From Ceratothoa steindachneri (lineage: Eukaryota > Arthropoda > Malacostraca > Isopoda > Cymothoidae), in NCBI GenBank assembly GCA_963969495.1, contig OZ018329.1:146343502-146407501 (forward strand): a stretch of DNA of 64,000 bases, in the 5' to 3' direction. The position numbers and the translations under genes are program-made. Shown one piece after another: positions 48,374 to 58,771 of this stretch (positions are counted from its first letter, which is position 1; each line of letters starts with the position of its first letter). The notes below the pieces were generated by a model. That model was not told where the DNA came from, ran no database searches, and was given only the letters and a program-made list of their open reading frames with translations.

Positions 48374-49612
48374 TGTCGTAGAATGGACTCTCGACGATAT
48401 ACCATATATAACTATTCGTTGAGGGAACTTTTTAATTATCTTTAAAGTGCGTGGATATCTGGCTGGCCGATATTATGTATCTTCGATATGCTTAAGAAGT
48501 GAAACTGAGCTCAAGGATAATAATATTGCTATCATTAATAAAATAGTTTTATTAATAATAACTATCAACAACACACAAAACGGAAAATATTGACATAAAC
48601 AGAGAATTGGAAAGGATCGTGGGGACTCGAGCTAATCCGAGGATTAAAAGATTTAAAAAGGTAAAACAAATATAAAGTTAAAGAGATGGGATGGTTCGCT
48701 AAACCATTTAAAGCACAGGATAGAATTGACAAAAGGGTTAAATACTCAAAGGTAACGTTCGGCTTACGTAATTTATACTTGTTGTGCAGAAGAAGGCGAC
48801 GTGATGGAATTTCGGTCCGCTGGCGAGTTCCAGCCGAAGGGGGGGGAATTAAAGGATCCTGACGTGGCGTCTTGGGAATGAGAACCATTTCTTGACGAAC
48901 AATGGCTGTTCTACGTTGTTCTCTTCTGAACAACAGGGGGGGTGAGAACCGTCTCTTGTCTACGGGCTCAAGAACAATGGCTGTTCTAATGTTGTTCTCT
49001 TCTGAACAACAAGGGGGAAGGGTGAGAACCGTTTCTTGGCGAACGGGTTCAAACGAACAATGGCTGTTCTACGTTGTTCTCTTCTGAACAACAAGGGGGG
49101 GTGAGAACCATTTCTTGTCAACAGGCTCAAGAACAATGGCTGTTCTAATGTTGTTCTCTTCTGAACAACAAGGGGGAAACCTTGTGGACTCGGCGTCACA
49201 AAGGCTCGAACCTTGGCACTCAAGGGATATTGTCCTTCTTCTGGACAAGTGATGGTGAATCTCGAGGTCGAGGTCCCTTGGCGCACAAGGTGAGAGAGGG
49301 TCGTAGTGATGTTTCGCGACAAAAATCTGGATCTCCAATCTGATCTTAGTGGTAAAGTTTCCATCTAAATGGTCGAGACATCTCCTTGGCATGGGGGACA
49401 ATGGAGTGGGAGCTTCGAGGGAATGCACAGCCGAGCCTGAGAACAAGCCTTATCTGCCCATAAGCCTAACTCAATCTGGCGTGATCGGCGGATGGGGCGA
49501 ACGGGGGGGATGATAAACCTCCTTGTTTAAACATTGACTCAGGTGGCTGCGATAAGGCGCCCAGCTTCAAAGTGAAGATGCACCTGGGGAGCATCGTGGT
49601 TTTAAATAACAT
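48374..49612. other. Possible LTR-related or unassigned non-coding region
   Basis: It begins TGTCGTAGAATG (48374), the inverted form of the CATTCTACGACA end of the solo LTR at 57166-58123. The rest does not obviously match that LTR. It contains the minisatellite 48880-49180. No coding domain is recognised. Confidence 0.3.
48877..49183 (+). repeat. Minisatellite, four ~78-bp units
   Basis: GAACAATGGCTGTTCTA..GTTGTTCTCTTCTGAACAAC recurs with starts at 48897, 48972, 49055 and 49131. Units are joined by GGGGG-rich GTGAGAACC.T.TCTTG. Each unit can form a small hairpin (GTTGTTCTCTTCTGAACAAC). Confidence 0.9.
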
Positions 49613-49656
49613 GTGATAGTGGTTGAAATTACGCGGCCTCAACCCGTTCTATCACA
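49610..49656. repeat. Imperfect hairpin
   Basis: CATGTGATAG.GGTTGA pairs with TCAACC.GTT.CTATCACATATG around an AATTACGCGGCC loop. Confidence 0.7.
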
Positions 49657-49775
49657 TATGGGTATGTATGAAGAATGATGGAAATAGACTTGGGAAGAGA
49701 ATATACAAGTGTTTGTATCTGTAAATGGTTGAAAGATATTAAAAGGTGGGTTAAATATAACAAATATTTGAGATA

Positions 49776-49912
49776 ATATGGCTGACTAAGGAGCAGGTGA
49801 ATAGAATTGGGTATAGATAGGTTTTGTGAGGAGGCATGGTTGGGACAATCATGCTTCCTCACAAAAGTCATCCATACAAACTTTTATTCACTTGCTCCTT
49901 AGTCAGCCATAT
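49776..49912. repeat. Long hairpin, 67-base arms with 3-base loop
   Basis: 49776-49842 and 49846-49912 are inverted copies agreeing at about 56 of 67 positions; five of the eleven differences would still pair as G.U on the plus strand. Arms begin ATATGGCTGACTAAGGAGCA. It lies 270 bases upstream of the first NADK2 coding exon. Confidence 0.85.
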
Positions 49913-50040
49913 TTATTGTAAATATTCATTAACTTTCTGCCTGAATGAGATGCAACACCACAAAGTACACCATCACTATGTAGGTACATTCTGATGGAAA
50001 ACAAAATGATGGCTTTTTAGTGACATTCAAGCGTGCCGCT

Positions 50041-50058
50041 CCCCCCCCCCCCCCCCCC
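50041..50058. repeat. Homopolymer of 18 C
   Basis: Pure C-run. Its length is likely to be unreliable in sequencing. Confidence 0.95.
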
Positions 50059-50181
50059 GGTGTTTGAAAATAGGTGTTGATAATGAGTTTGTTGGTGTAG
50101 GTGGCATGTACTTTACTCAAAACAATGACCCTTGTATCAAGAAGCAACAGTTTGAACATTATCTATTTTTTTTTTTGGCAG

Positions 50182-50422
50182 ATAAAGAATGCTCATGTGG
50201 CATCTGATGAGAAAGCTCCCAAAAGTGCTGAAGTTAGGAAATGTTTATAATTCAACTGTTTCTTATGTTAAGTTAAGCAAAGTTTTAATTTTAAGCAAAT
50301 TATCTCGTTATGAATTTGAAAAAAGAAGACATCCTGAGTTGACAGAGCGACAACTAGAGAATATTCTTCGTAGCAGGGGTACTGATTATAATTTATTATT
50401 GTACCATCACTATATTCATAAG
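50182..50422 (+). CDS. NADK2: NAD kinase 2, mitochondrial: first coding exon
   Basis: NADK2 phosphorylates NAD to NADP in the mitochondrial matrix. The acceptor (T-run then GCAG, 50167-50181) opens the exon; an in-frame TAA at 50183 means translation starts at ATG 50189, which has A at -3. Residues 1-41 contain no acidic residue and eight Arg/Lys, as a mitochondrial presequence should. From residue 32 the sequence matches the NADK2 start of the kinase domain: VLILSKLSRYEFEKRRHPEL, then a TERQLENILRSRGTDYNLLL-type helix and HHYIHK. The exon ends at codon 78 in phase 0 with donor AAG|GTATGT. No stop or frameshift is present, unlike in all the surrounding repeat-derived frames. The 5' untranslated exon was not located. 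Confidence 0.85.
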
Positions 50423-51059
50423 GTATGTTTTAAGTAGCAACTGTTTAGTCTAGCCTTTGGTTTCAAGCATATCAAAGCAAAATGAACTTAATGAATTGAT
50501 CTTTTGTGAAAAAAATATATATATCAAGGCTAATTCCATGGCAAAGACTAACCAATTTGGGTTGATAGGAATTTTCCTAAAATTTATTCACATTTTATTT
50601 TACAATAGTTGATTTCTAGAGTTCTTATCAAATCTCTAATATTGTTGTTTACTATTTTATACTAGTTCTATTCTTTAGATTTCTTGATGTCCTTTCCATG
50701 CAATCTAGACAATCATTTTTTTAGTAATTCTGAGTACTTTATATCTCAGTACCATTCTTCTGTGTGCCCTATTCCTAAATTTGTTTATCTAATGCCAGAT
50801 TCCTTTAAATTTATTTGTTTTTTTGTTTTTTACCTTTAGTCAACAAGTGATAAAGGCACCAATTGTAAAAGAAGATTAATATATTGTTCTTCTATGGTAG
50901 AATGCAAATATTTTTAAGTCTTGATGGGGAGAGTATTTTGTGTTTAAATAAACCATAGAGTGCACATGGTATTCATTTACATGATGACTCTCAGGGGAAA
51001 ATGTTTTTATTTTTTGAGATATATTTGTCAAATTTGGTTTGTTTGTCTTCATTCCACGT

Positions 51060-51640
51060 TCTGTCAATCTCACTTAATGAATACTCCTGTGGCCTCAATG
51101 ACAGCCTCCAGGTTACCTCAGAAATGGTCACAGGCCTTCAGCACTCTCTCCAATTTTATGCCCCCGAAGACCCTGGTAATCCTGCCCTCATCTGTCATGT
51201 TGCTGGTGGCTCTGTTGCTCTCTCATTCCACTACACCCCACACAAAGAAGTCATTGGAGTTGCAGTCAAGCAAGTTGGGAGGCCAAATGTAAGGTGCTGT
51301 GTGGTAAAAAAAAAAACCTGACAGCCAGGCCTGGATTTTACAGATGGTGTGGTAAGGTGCAACTTGTTGATCAGCTTCTTAGTGTGATTGAGTCTCTTTT
51401 CTTGCATCACCTTAGACAGAAATTGTCCCTTCCTCATCTTGTATGAAAAGTAGAAAATGTCTTCATGCACCACCAGCCTGAAAAGCCTTTCATCTACACC
51501 TTTCTCCCTTGCAATGGCATGCATTGACTTCCTGGTCTCATTGTTGATGAGCTGGTTTTCAGTGATGAGTTTTGGCAGTCTGATGGTGTTAGATAAATGA
51601 CCATTAGTTTTCATCTGCTCTTGCCACACCCTCCAGCCTG
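51060..51640 (-). pseudogene. Tc1/mariner-like transposase remnant in NADK2 intron
   Basis: Minus strand: MHAIAREKGVDERLFRLVVH, then SYKMRKGQFLSKVMQEKRL (about 51400-51520) is the second helix-turn-helix region of a Tc1/mariner-like transposase. It is followed shortly by IWPPNLLDCNSNDFFVWGVV (about 51235-51295), the third catalytic block (N-x-x-D-F-F-V-W-G). The region with the first two catalytic residues is missing, so an internal deletion of roughly 150 codons has occurred. It runs opposite to NADK2, within the intron. Confidence 0.7.
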
Positions 51641-52980
51641 GGAGGTACCCTATGTATCTTGTTACGCAAGATTGTTACCTGGAGGTGCTGCACATCTTCC
51701 TCACTTGAGTGCAAATTAGGGAAGCTATGTCACTCGCTTGACATGAACTCTTTGATGGGGCATTGGAAAGTTGTTGATACGCTTCCCCATCTTTCTCAGT
51801 TGTTTTTTTTTTAACTACTATCCCTCTCAACCTTTAGTCTACCTGCACTTGCTACTAGGAGGAACTGTTTTCACCCAGAATGAGGAGAGCAAATTAGGTA
51901 GGTTGTGGCTGCACTTCCTCTTCAGTATTCCTTTTTTTTCTTCCTATCTCCACCCTGGAGGGTGGGCAGTCTGGATGGATTGCACGCAATCCCAGGATAA
52001 ACTAGCGCGTTGGTATGCTTATGTAATAGGTGATCACCCACCCTACTTTTTAGTGGACCTACCTATCTCTACTTCTCTTTAGTACATACTTGCCTATCCC
52101 CTTCCAAACTTGCTCTTTTATCTAAAGAGGTTCTGCCTGCTCAACTCACTTCCTCTCCTACCAGACCTCAGTTGAGTTTCATCGTATACCATCAGGTCCC
52201 TACCTGTTGCGAGGACATAAAGCCCACTGTGCAAAGTATTAGTAGCATGGTTTCTGCTGGGCCATTGATCATGCTCACCACCTTCCAGTACACATATAAG
52301 GTGGCTACGCTAGCATGATCATTTATGGCCAAGCTGCATGACATTTGCCTGAATGGTGGACAAAGTATGTGTAAATGATTAGATTGTGAAATTTTCTGAT
52401 TATGGAGACTTTTCTCTTATAACCTCCCAAGGCATTGGGAGGCCACAAACAAGTGGCGCCTCTGAGCTTGATGGAAGATAAGTGACCTTATCACGCTTGC
52501 GTGGCTATTATAAGCCCTCCTTCATTAAGCTATACTATTAACCTCAACAAGTAAGACAGAACACGGCCTTGAACCTTTGCCAAATACTATTGGCCTTTAT
52601 TAATTAACAATAAATGGTTAGCTTCTCATGCACATATGGCGCTTTGTTAAAGCTTAATTTAAACAAAGAACTTATCTTTTTCGTTAAATTTACTTAAACA
52701 CTGTTAAAGGGAACATGAAAATTATAAGTTGTATCTTTCTCTCGTATCAAAGCCAGAAAATTCTCCATCTGTGCTTTCCATTCAACTTCCTTGTTTTCAA
52801 ATTGTTCTGTGCACACTTTTCTTTAACTCAACCATCACTAATTGCTTCCCTTCCAACACCTCGGCTAATTCATTCTCCTCATATTTCTCCGCATTTCTAG
52901 ACAACCATTCATTCAAATAGGCTGGAAGTTTATGCCACCTTTGCAGCTGATTCTGAGGCGCTCTATATTCATCCACTTTC
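51641..52980. other. Intronic DNA, nothing firmly recognised
   Basis: Several short open frames without recognisable domains (for example 51771-52082 plus). The 52700-52980 part is CT-rich and may be the 3' region of the minus-strand Gypsy element. Confidence 0.35.
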
Positions 52981-52990
52981 TATCCTCTCT

Positions 52991-53130
52991 CTCATTTCAC
53001 CAAACCTTACAAACTCTAAATGGTTCTTCAAACCTCTCTCATTTCACCAAACCTTACAAACTCTAAATGGTTCCTCAAACCTCTCATTTCACCAAACCTT
53101 ACAAACTCTAAATGGTTCCTCAAACTTGTC
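52991..53130. repeat. Three tandem ~46-bp units
   Basis: CTCATTTCACCAAACCTTAC followed by AAACTCTAAATGGTTC repeats with starts at 52991, 53038 and 53083. Confidence 0.95.
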
Positions 53131-53249
53131 TCGTAACTTATTAATATTCAATCGCCCCTTTTTGTGAACTTCCTTCAACACTATTCACAATAGAGAAACT
53201 TTCAAACCTTTCACTCCCTTTCTTCTATACTTCACAATCATTCTCTCCT

Positions 53250-54110
53250 AGTTTCTTTTGCAACCATACCAGTCTCTCAAAATTCATCACATACTTACAT
53301 GGAGACATAGCATTCATCTTATGCACTGTCATTTTATACAACCATAACATACACCCTAGGCATTCATCCCAGTCTAATCAATCTTTCACTGTCAACTGCA
53401 ACATCTCACTCAAGGTTCTGATCATTCGTCCTACCAACCCATTCCCACTAGGTACATAAAGTGTCATTTTCACATGAGCATTATCAAATTTACACAACAT
53501 TCCTTCAAATGCATGCTCCCACAAACTCATGTCCATTATCACTCAAGATTTGTGTAGGCTTACACACACACACACACATACACACATTGGTAACAGTTTC
53601 TCACTCACAACTCTGGCAACAGTCATGGATGATTTATTCTTCAAAGATGGAGCATAAACAAACTTACTCTTGTGATCTACCATTGCAACTATTCCAACAT
53701 GACCTTACACAGTCACAGGCAAAGGCACACAATTAATTGCAGCCATTTCTAACCACTCATCACACATAATTTTAAAACAGGTGGACTCACATACACTCAC
53801 AGATGCTTTCCCTTCTGATGTGATTTCCAAGTAGTTTCAGCATCCACACAAATTTTTCTCAAAACACATGCTCTTTCATGCACTCCCATACCTTATTTTT
53901 CCCCATATGTCCAAACCTGGAACATACACAAACTTTTGAGTAAACCTTTTAAACTATTTCAATATACTACTCCATTCTTCAACAGGCACACTCCTCAATA
54001 CACCATCCTTCAACTCTCGCACCATTACACATGACTTGCGCACTTTAAATATTGTCTTCCATCGATAGCTCTTCATTTTTATCAACACTCGCTACCCTTG
54101 CAAGTCCAGT
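53250..54110 (-). pseudogene. Gypsy integrase remnant
   Basis: The minus strand shows VGIVAMVDHKSKFVYAPSLK (first catalytic aspartate context, about 53650-53710), a CA microsatellite-disrupted stretch (53563-53590), then LVGRMIRTLSEMLQLTVKD (about 53395-53455, normally with the catalytic glutamate) and WDECLGCMLWLYKMTVHKMN (about 53330-53390). Domain style is Gypsy-like. The central block with the second aspartate is disturbed by the CA repeat. Confidence 0.65.
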
Positions 54111-54239
54111 TGTGCATACAAGTTCACTCTGTAAGTTTACCACAACCATACCAGCTTTCATTAAACTCCTTTACAACGTCCACCAAAATCACATTGCTTT
54201 GCAAAATGTCAATCCCAACAAAAAAAAATAAGGTAGCTC

Positions 54240-54480
54240 ATTCTCACCTAAAATGACAAATTCATACATTACATTTTCTAAGTTCCTATACAAACTGCCA
54301 TCACATTTCCATCTCCCCACCAAGAAATTGCTACTGTAATGCCTTGCCTAGGTATATTACAACTCAGCTTCTCTGCATCCTGCACCACTTTAGCATTCAC
54401 CAAAGATATCTGTGCACTGGTATCAATCATTCCAGAGTACTTTTTCCCATTTATTCGTAATGCAATATGCACCCCCTTTT
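54240..54480 (-). pseudogene. Retropepsin-like aspartic protease remnant
   Basis: HIALRINGKKYSGMIDTSAQ then ISLVNAKVVQ (54400-54475): IDTSAQ stands where retroelement proteases have a DTGA active site. VAISWWGDGNVMAV and an FLLGLDIL-like end near 54210 (second strand motif) follow with shifts. It lies between the RNase H and integrase parts, an unexpected place (see findings). Confidence 0.65.
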
Positions 54481-55029
54481 TTCAATCTCATGTTCACATA
54501 CACACGCACAATTTTCATATTCTCAACAAACACCTCAGCAGCACCCACACCATCATCATCATAAGCAGGCGCATACTTCTCAGGTTCTTCATTCACAGAC
54601 TTCTGTACATAATTATTCTTCTCAATTAACCAATTATATTGTACCCCACTCAGACATTGTAAATGCAGCTCACAGCCACTCTCTGCTCACCCCCTTACCA
54701 TGATACACTGCCAGCCTCTCTCCTCCAAAATGCGCGCACACACACACACACACACACATCAAACATCTTACTACAACTAACATCTCCTGGAATGACATCA
54801 CTCACGGTGCACCTTCAATTCTTTTTTCAGCTTGCTCACATCACTCATACCTAACTGATCAGATCTTTTACATGCTTCTTCCATAACCATTCTTTGTAAG
54901 TCATTCGCACTCTCAGGCACCTTAACTTCTATTCCATCATTAGCCAGGTCTTGCAAGCCACAAAGCACACTACCAAACATAGAATTACCACCATCCTCAC
55001 ATCTCTTCCCAACAGTTAATAGTTTTGGC

Positions 55030-55610
55030 AAATATTTGAGATTTATTCCTACAGTCACACTTTCATTTGTACTACCTGGTAATTTTGACATCAAATCCGC
55101 AATTTCATTCTTTTCAACCAGTAAATACTCTACCACAAAATCAAAATCACACAAATCTACCATTGTCCTTGAAGCCTGCTATCAACCATCCTCATGCACT
55201 GCAAATATACTAAAGGTTGATTATCCATTCACACTATAAATTTCACTCCATACAAAAAAGGTCTAGCTGTTTCAAACAAAAACTTAATACAGCCAATTCC
55301 CTCTCATTCGTTGAATATGCATACACTGCTGCACTAAAAGTTTTCAATACATAAGCTATCATTCACTTCCTTTTCACTCCATTTTCAAATTGATCTTGCA
55401 TTAAACATGAGGCCATAGAATAACCACTTGCATCCATATACACCTCAAGCATATTAGCATTCTCTCTATAATTAGGATACACAAGCTCTACATATTTCAC
55501 TACTAATGCTTTCAACTTCTCAAATGCTGCAGGAATACGGGCAGCTCTTCGAACTGCTTGGCAAAGAAGATGGGAGACGGTCGAAGGGAACTTAAAGTTG
55601 TATGCCATTG
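55030..55610 (-). pseudogene. Gypsy RNase H region, interrupted by a LINE tail
   Basis: The minus frame 55363-55531 reads EKLKALVVKYVELVYPNYRE then LEVYMDASGYSMASCLMQDQ (first RNase H aspartate in YMDASGY). 55040-55163 reads MVDLCDFDFVVEYLLVEKNE then IADLMSKLPG, the typical RNase H end. The LINE tail inserted just upstream of EKLKAL; the flanking Gypsy frame continues on the other side at 56103. Confidence 0.75.
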
Positions 55611-56102
55611 CGCCGCGACTGTTCCCATGGACCTATCTCCCAATGCCACGACGGCTTCAGGTCGCTTTCTGTCGTCTCCGAATTGGACACACTCATGTGA
55701 CGCATCGCTATTTGATGGAGCGCTCGCCTGCGCCATATTGCGATGACTGCGTTGCCCCCCAGACTGTTCGGCACATTCTTGTCGAATGTCCCAGTCTGGG
55801 TGATCTTCGCGCACGTTACCTGTCCTGGTACCGGGATGGGCGGGGTCGCTACCGCCCTTCCTTTGTACTTGGGATGAGTGCGTGCACATTGACTGGTGGA
55901 CTTGTTGACTTCTTGGGGGAGGCCGGCCTTCTTCCTTTCATTTAACCAGGTTTAATTGTTGTTTTTGTTATTGCTTTGTTATTGTTATTTCTTTTTATTG
56001 TTGTTTCCTGTTCAAATTTTTTAAAGTAGCCTAGAACTAGGCTGTTTGTTTACGGCGACTTATGCCTAAGTCGGCAGTCGCCAGATAGCCCCTTAAAAAA
56101 AA
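55532..56102 (+). mobile_element. 5'-truncated LINE tail with 10-bp target duplication
   Basis: AAATGCTGCA lies on both sides (55522-55531, 56103-56112). From its first base to the stop at 55945 one unbroken frame of 137 codons runs: AWQRRWETVEGNLKLYAIAP, CRLRIGHTHVTHRYLMERSP, then the zinc finger C-D-D-C-x7-H-x4-C in YCDDCVAPQTVRHILVECPS, and GLVDFLGEAGLLPFI at the end. The 3' untranslated part has two hairpins (56028-56082) and an A-tail. It represents the best preserved C-terminus of the I/jockey-like LINE family and is probably a young insertion. Confidence 0.92.
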
Positions 56103-56279
56103 AAATGCTGCATTCATCAACTCACTCCATTTAATCACAGTATTCTTTTTTCCTGTCTATTCACCCATTGATTTCATCACACCTAAACAATCTTCCATGA
56201 ACTTCACTCCAAATTCAACCAGAACAAGGAATCCATGCAAATCTTAACAGTATTCAACCTCTGGAAACCTCTCACCTTC

Positions 56280-56730
56280 TCTATAAACTTTTCAAGGATT
56301 TTTGCAACCTTGTCACACTCATCATATATCCCCCAAATTCCACTTCTTCTGCAAACCACACACATTTGTACAGCTTAACTTTTACTCCCATTTCTTCTAA
56401 CTTTCGCAACATATCATTTACTACTCTCATGTGCTCATTCACACCTTTACGCATTATCAGAATATCATCCAAAAACACTTGCACACTCTTCTCAGTCACA
56501 GGCATCTGATAATACCCACACACCAAATCCATTTTTGTGAATACTTTCATCTCATGTATACTATACACTCAGGAAACTTAACTTTCATCTTTCTTTCATT
56601 CACCTTTCAGTATCCATATAAATTTGCAAGCTTCCATCAGGCTTTCTCACAGGTACAACTGGGCTGTTCCACTTACATACTCGGTTCAATCACACAGTCT
56701 TCTCTAAATCCTTAGACTGCTTCTCTAATC
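56280..56730 (-). pseudogene. Gypsy reverse transcriptase remnant
   Basis: The minus strand gives WNSPVVPVRKPDGSLQIYMD (about 56610-56670), MKVFTKMDLVCGYYQMPVTE (about 56500-56560, first RT aspartate in KMDL), then VQVFLDDILIMRKGVNEHM (56440-56490, the FLDDILI catalytic box). VVNDMLRKLEEMGVKVKLYK follows. A part between CGYYQMPV and VQVFLDD is deleted. The double-aspartate box is intact but the frame is broken at 56570. Confidence 0.8.
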
Positions 56731-57165
56731 ATGAGCAACAGGAGTAGGGAAATGATGAGGCCCTTGGTAGATGTGCGTATCATTTGTTTACACAGTTAAA
56801 TTCCAGTAAACAAGAATTACTTTAATCTTCATCTTCCTGGCCCAAGACACCTCTTCTATCCCATAACAACCTAATATCTTCTACTTAGCAAATTCACTCA
56901 GCTTTTCTCCCAATTTCACTTCAGCAACTAACTTTCCAGAAAACATAATTGTATTTGCCTCAGACATCCTTGTCAACATTTACTACCACATGCAATGTAC
57001 CCAACTTATCCCTAGAATGTATCCCTCTCAAGCTTTTCTTTCATTAACAAGGCCACGCCTGTACACATCTTCGGATTCTTCAGATCAATCACCCCATCAA
57101 AAACAAGTGTAACCCTTTGTACTTGATATTTTGTACTATCACCATTCAAAACAAATTATTCTCAT

Positions 57166-58123
57166 TGTCGAGAATAGAGGTTCCTTGCCGCCATGTGCCC
57201 AGTCGAAACCACAAGGCCAGTCAATGTGAGTGAGGACAGTGGGAACAGCCAGAATATAAAACTGCTTTCTATGATAAGTGAAGAATTGGAATCTTAAATG
57301 AGTGCCTCTGTCATCTTCTGGGGAATATCAAGAAACCCCCGCGGGAATACTTCCCATCCCTCAAGTGCCGTGTTGGTCCAAGGAGAGTTTTCTCCGCGCC
57401 CCTCCTTGACCGAGGCAGTAACAGTTCCAAATGGTCCCTATATATTGTTGGTCCCAATTGGGCATCAACAGTATAGGCCTGCCTTTTACAACAAAACATC
57501 ATTCTCGTTCTCGTTCCATTTTCCTACGAGCTCGAAGGATCTGAGCCCTAGTCAATTGGCCTCTCCTTGGTTTCGGTACATTTCATTTGGTAGAATACTC
57601 CCTCCAGTTAGTGTTAGTAGTAGAGGTTAAAGTCCCTCAAATAACCATCTGATCCCAGTTTCATCTCTTAAAGCCTCAAATCCAAGCTAGGCTATGATGA
57701 ATCATCTGTGGCTTCCTCGCCAGTCATCCCTATGTGCGTATGTACAGACACTCATTATAGCCTCCCTGACAACTCCCGTAGAGTTTGCTCTGAGTAGCTC
57801 TGTTAGATCGATTATTGTAAGCATCAAGTATCCATTGCCATTATTCTATTTTAAACTATTTATTGTGTATACTGTGTAAATATTAAAGTTTATTTTTGTT
57901 CCTACTTTTTCCTAAGCCTCATAGCCTGCAGCCCTCATTAATAACGGCCAACTACACTCTATCATTTGTATTTAAATCCCTCACACTCCTTCAGGGGAGG
58001 TTGGGTCTCACCTTCCCCCGTCTCTGTCATGACCAGAGTTGAATCAAGGTCACTCGTTTGACCTTGAGCATCCACCTCTCTCGGGTAGAGGTGATGTATA
58101 TGTTGGTGGATCATTCTACGACA
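57166..58123 (+). mobile_element. Solo LTR with 5-bp target duplication
   Basis: CTCAT flanks both sides (57161-57165, 58124-58128). The LTR starts TGTCGAGAAT and ends ATTCTACGACA, a short imperfect inverted terminal repeat. A TATA-like GAATATAAAACTG is at 57251 and an ATTAAAGTTTATTTTTG polyadenylation-like region near 57882. The 958-base length and lack of coding fit a solo LTR left by recombination. It lies in the Gypsy element. Confidence 0.9.
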
Positions 58124-58154
58124 CTCATAGTCCTCGCTTATTCTTACATATGGA

Positions 58155-58771
58155 GATTACGCGACGTGCCCGGTTCAGAGACTGGATTGTGATCTAAAAG
58201 AAGATGGGAGACGGTCAAAGGGAACTTAAAGTTGTATGCCATTGTATGCGACTGTTCCCATGGACCTATCCTCCAATGCCACGACGGCTTCAGGTCGCTT
58301 TCTGTCGTCTCCGAATTGGACACACTCGTGTGATGGAGCGCTCGCCTGCACCCTATTGCGATGACTGTTCGGCACATTCTTGTCGAATGTCCCAGTTTGG
58401 GTGATCTTCGCGCACGTTACCTGTCCCGGTACTGGGATGGGTGGGGTTGCTACCGCCTGTCCCTTGTACTCGGGACGAGTGTGTGCACATTGACTGGTGG
58501 ACTTGTTGACTTCTTGAGGGAGGCCAGCCTCTCCCTATTATTTAAGCAGGGTTTGTTTTTTGCATTTGGTTTTTTTTTTCCCTTTGGGTTGCACGATCCT
58601 GCGTCGGGGTGACCTCCCCCTGATGCACCAGCTTGCTTCCTTTCCCCTTTTTGTTTTTTTTCTCTCTTTAATTTTATTTTAAAGTAGCCTAGAACTAGGC
58701 CAGTTTTAATACGGCGACTAATGCCCATGTTGGCAGTCGCCAGATGAGCTCTTAAAAAAAAAAAAAAAAAA
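58155..58771 (+). mobile_element. 5'-truncated, internally deleted LINE tail with 11-bp target duplication
   Basis: TTACATATGGA flanks both sides (58144-58154, 58772-58782). The first ~45 bases (TGCCCGGTTCAGAG..) match the RNase H region of the related LINE at 43832-43865, then the sequence jumps to the C-terminal tail (AAGATGGGAGACGGTC, 58201), so about 230 bases are missing. The CDDC finger region also has a small deletion and frameshift. Hairpins and an A-tail (58753-58771) follow. Confidence 0.9.

Noticed and set aside
48565..49446. Overlapping minus-strand frames of 122-134 codons with repeated EQRRTAIV-like segments
   Set aside because: The repetition follows the 78-base minisatellite, so the frames are by-products of the tandem array.
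50182..50250. Alternative frame at the start of the NADK2 exon (beginning IKNAHVASDEKAPK)
   Set aside because: It meets a stop after 22 codons and does not lead into the NADK2 frame; the ATG at 50189 gives an open frame and a plausible presequence.
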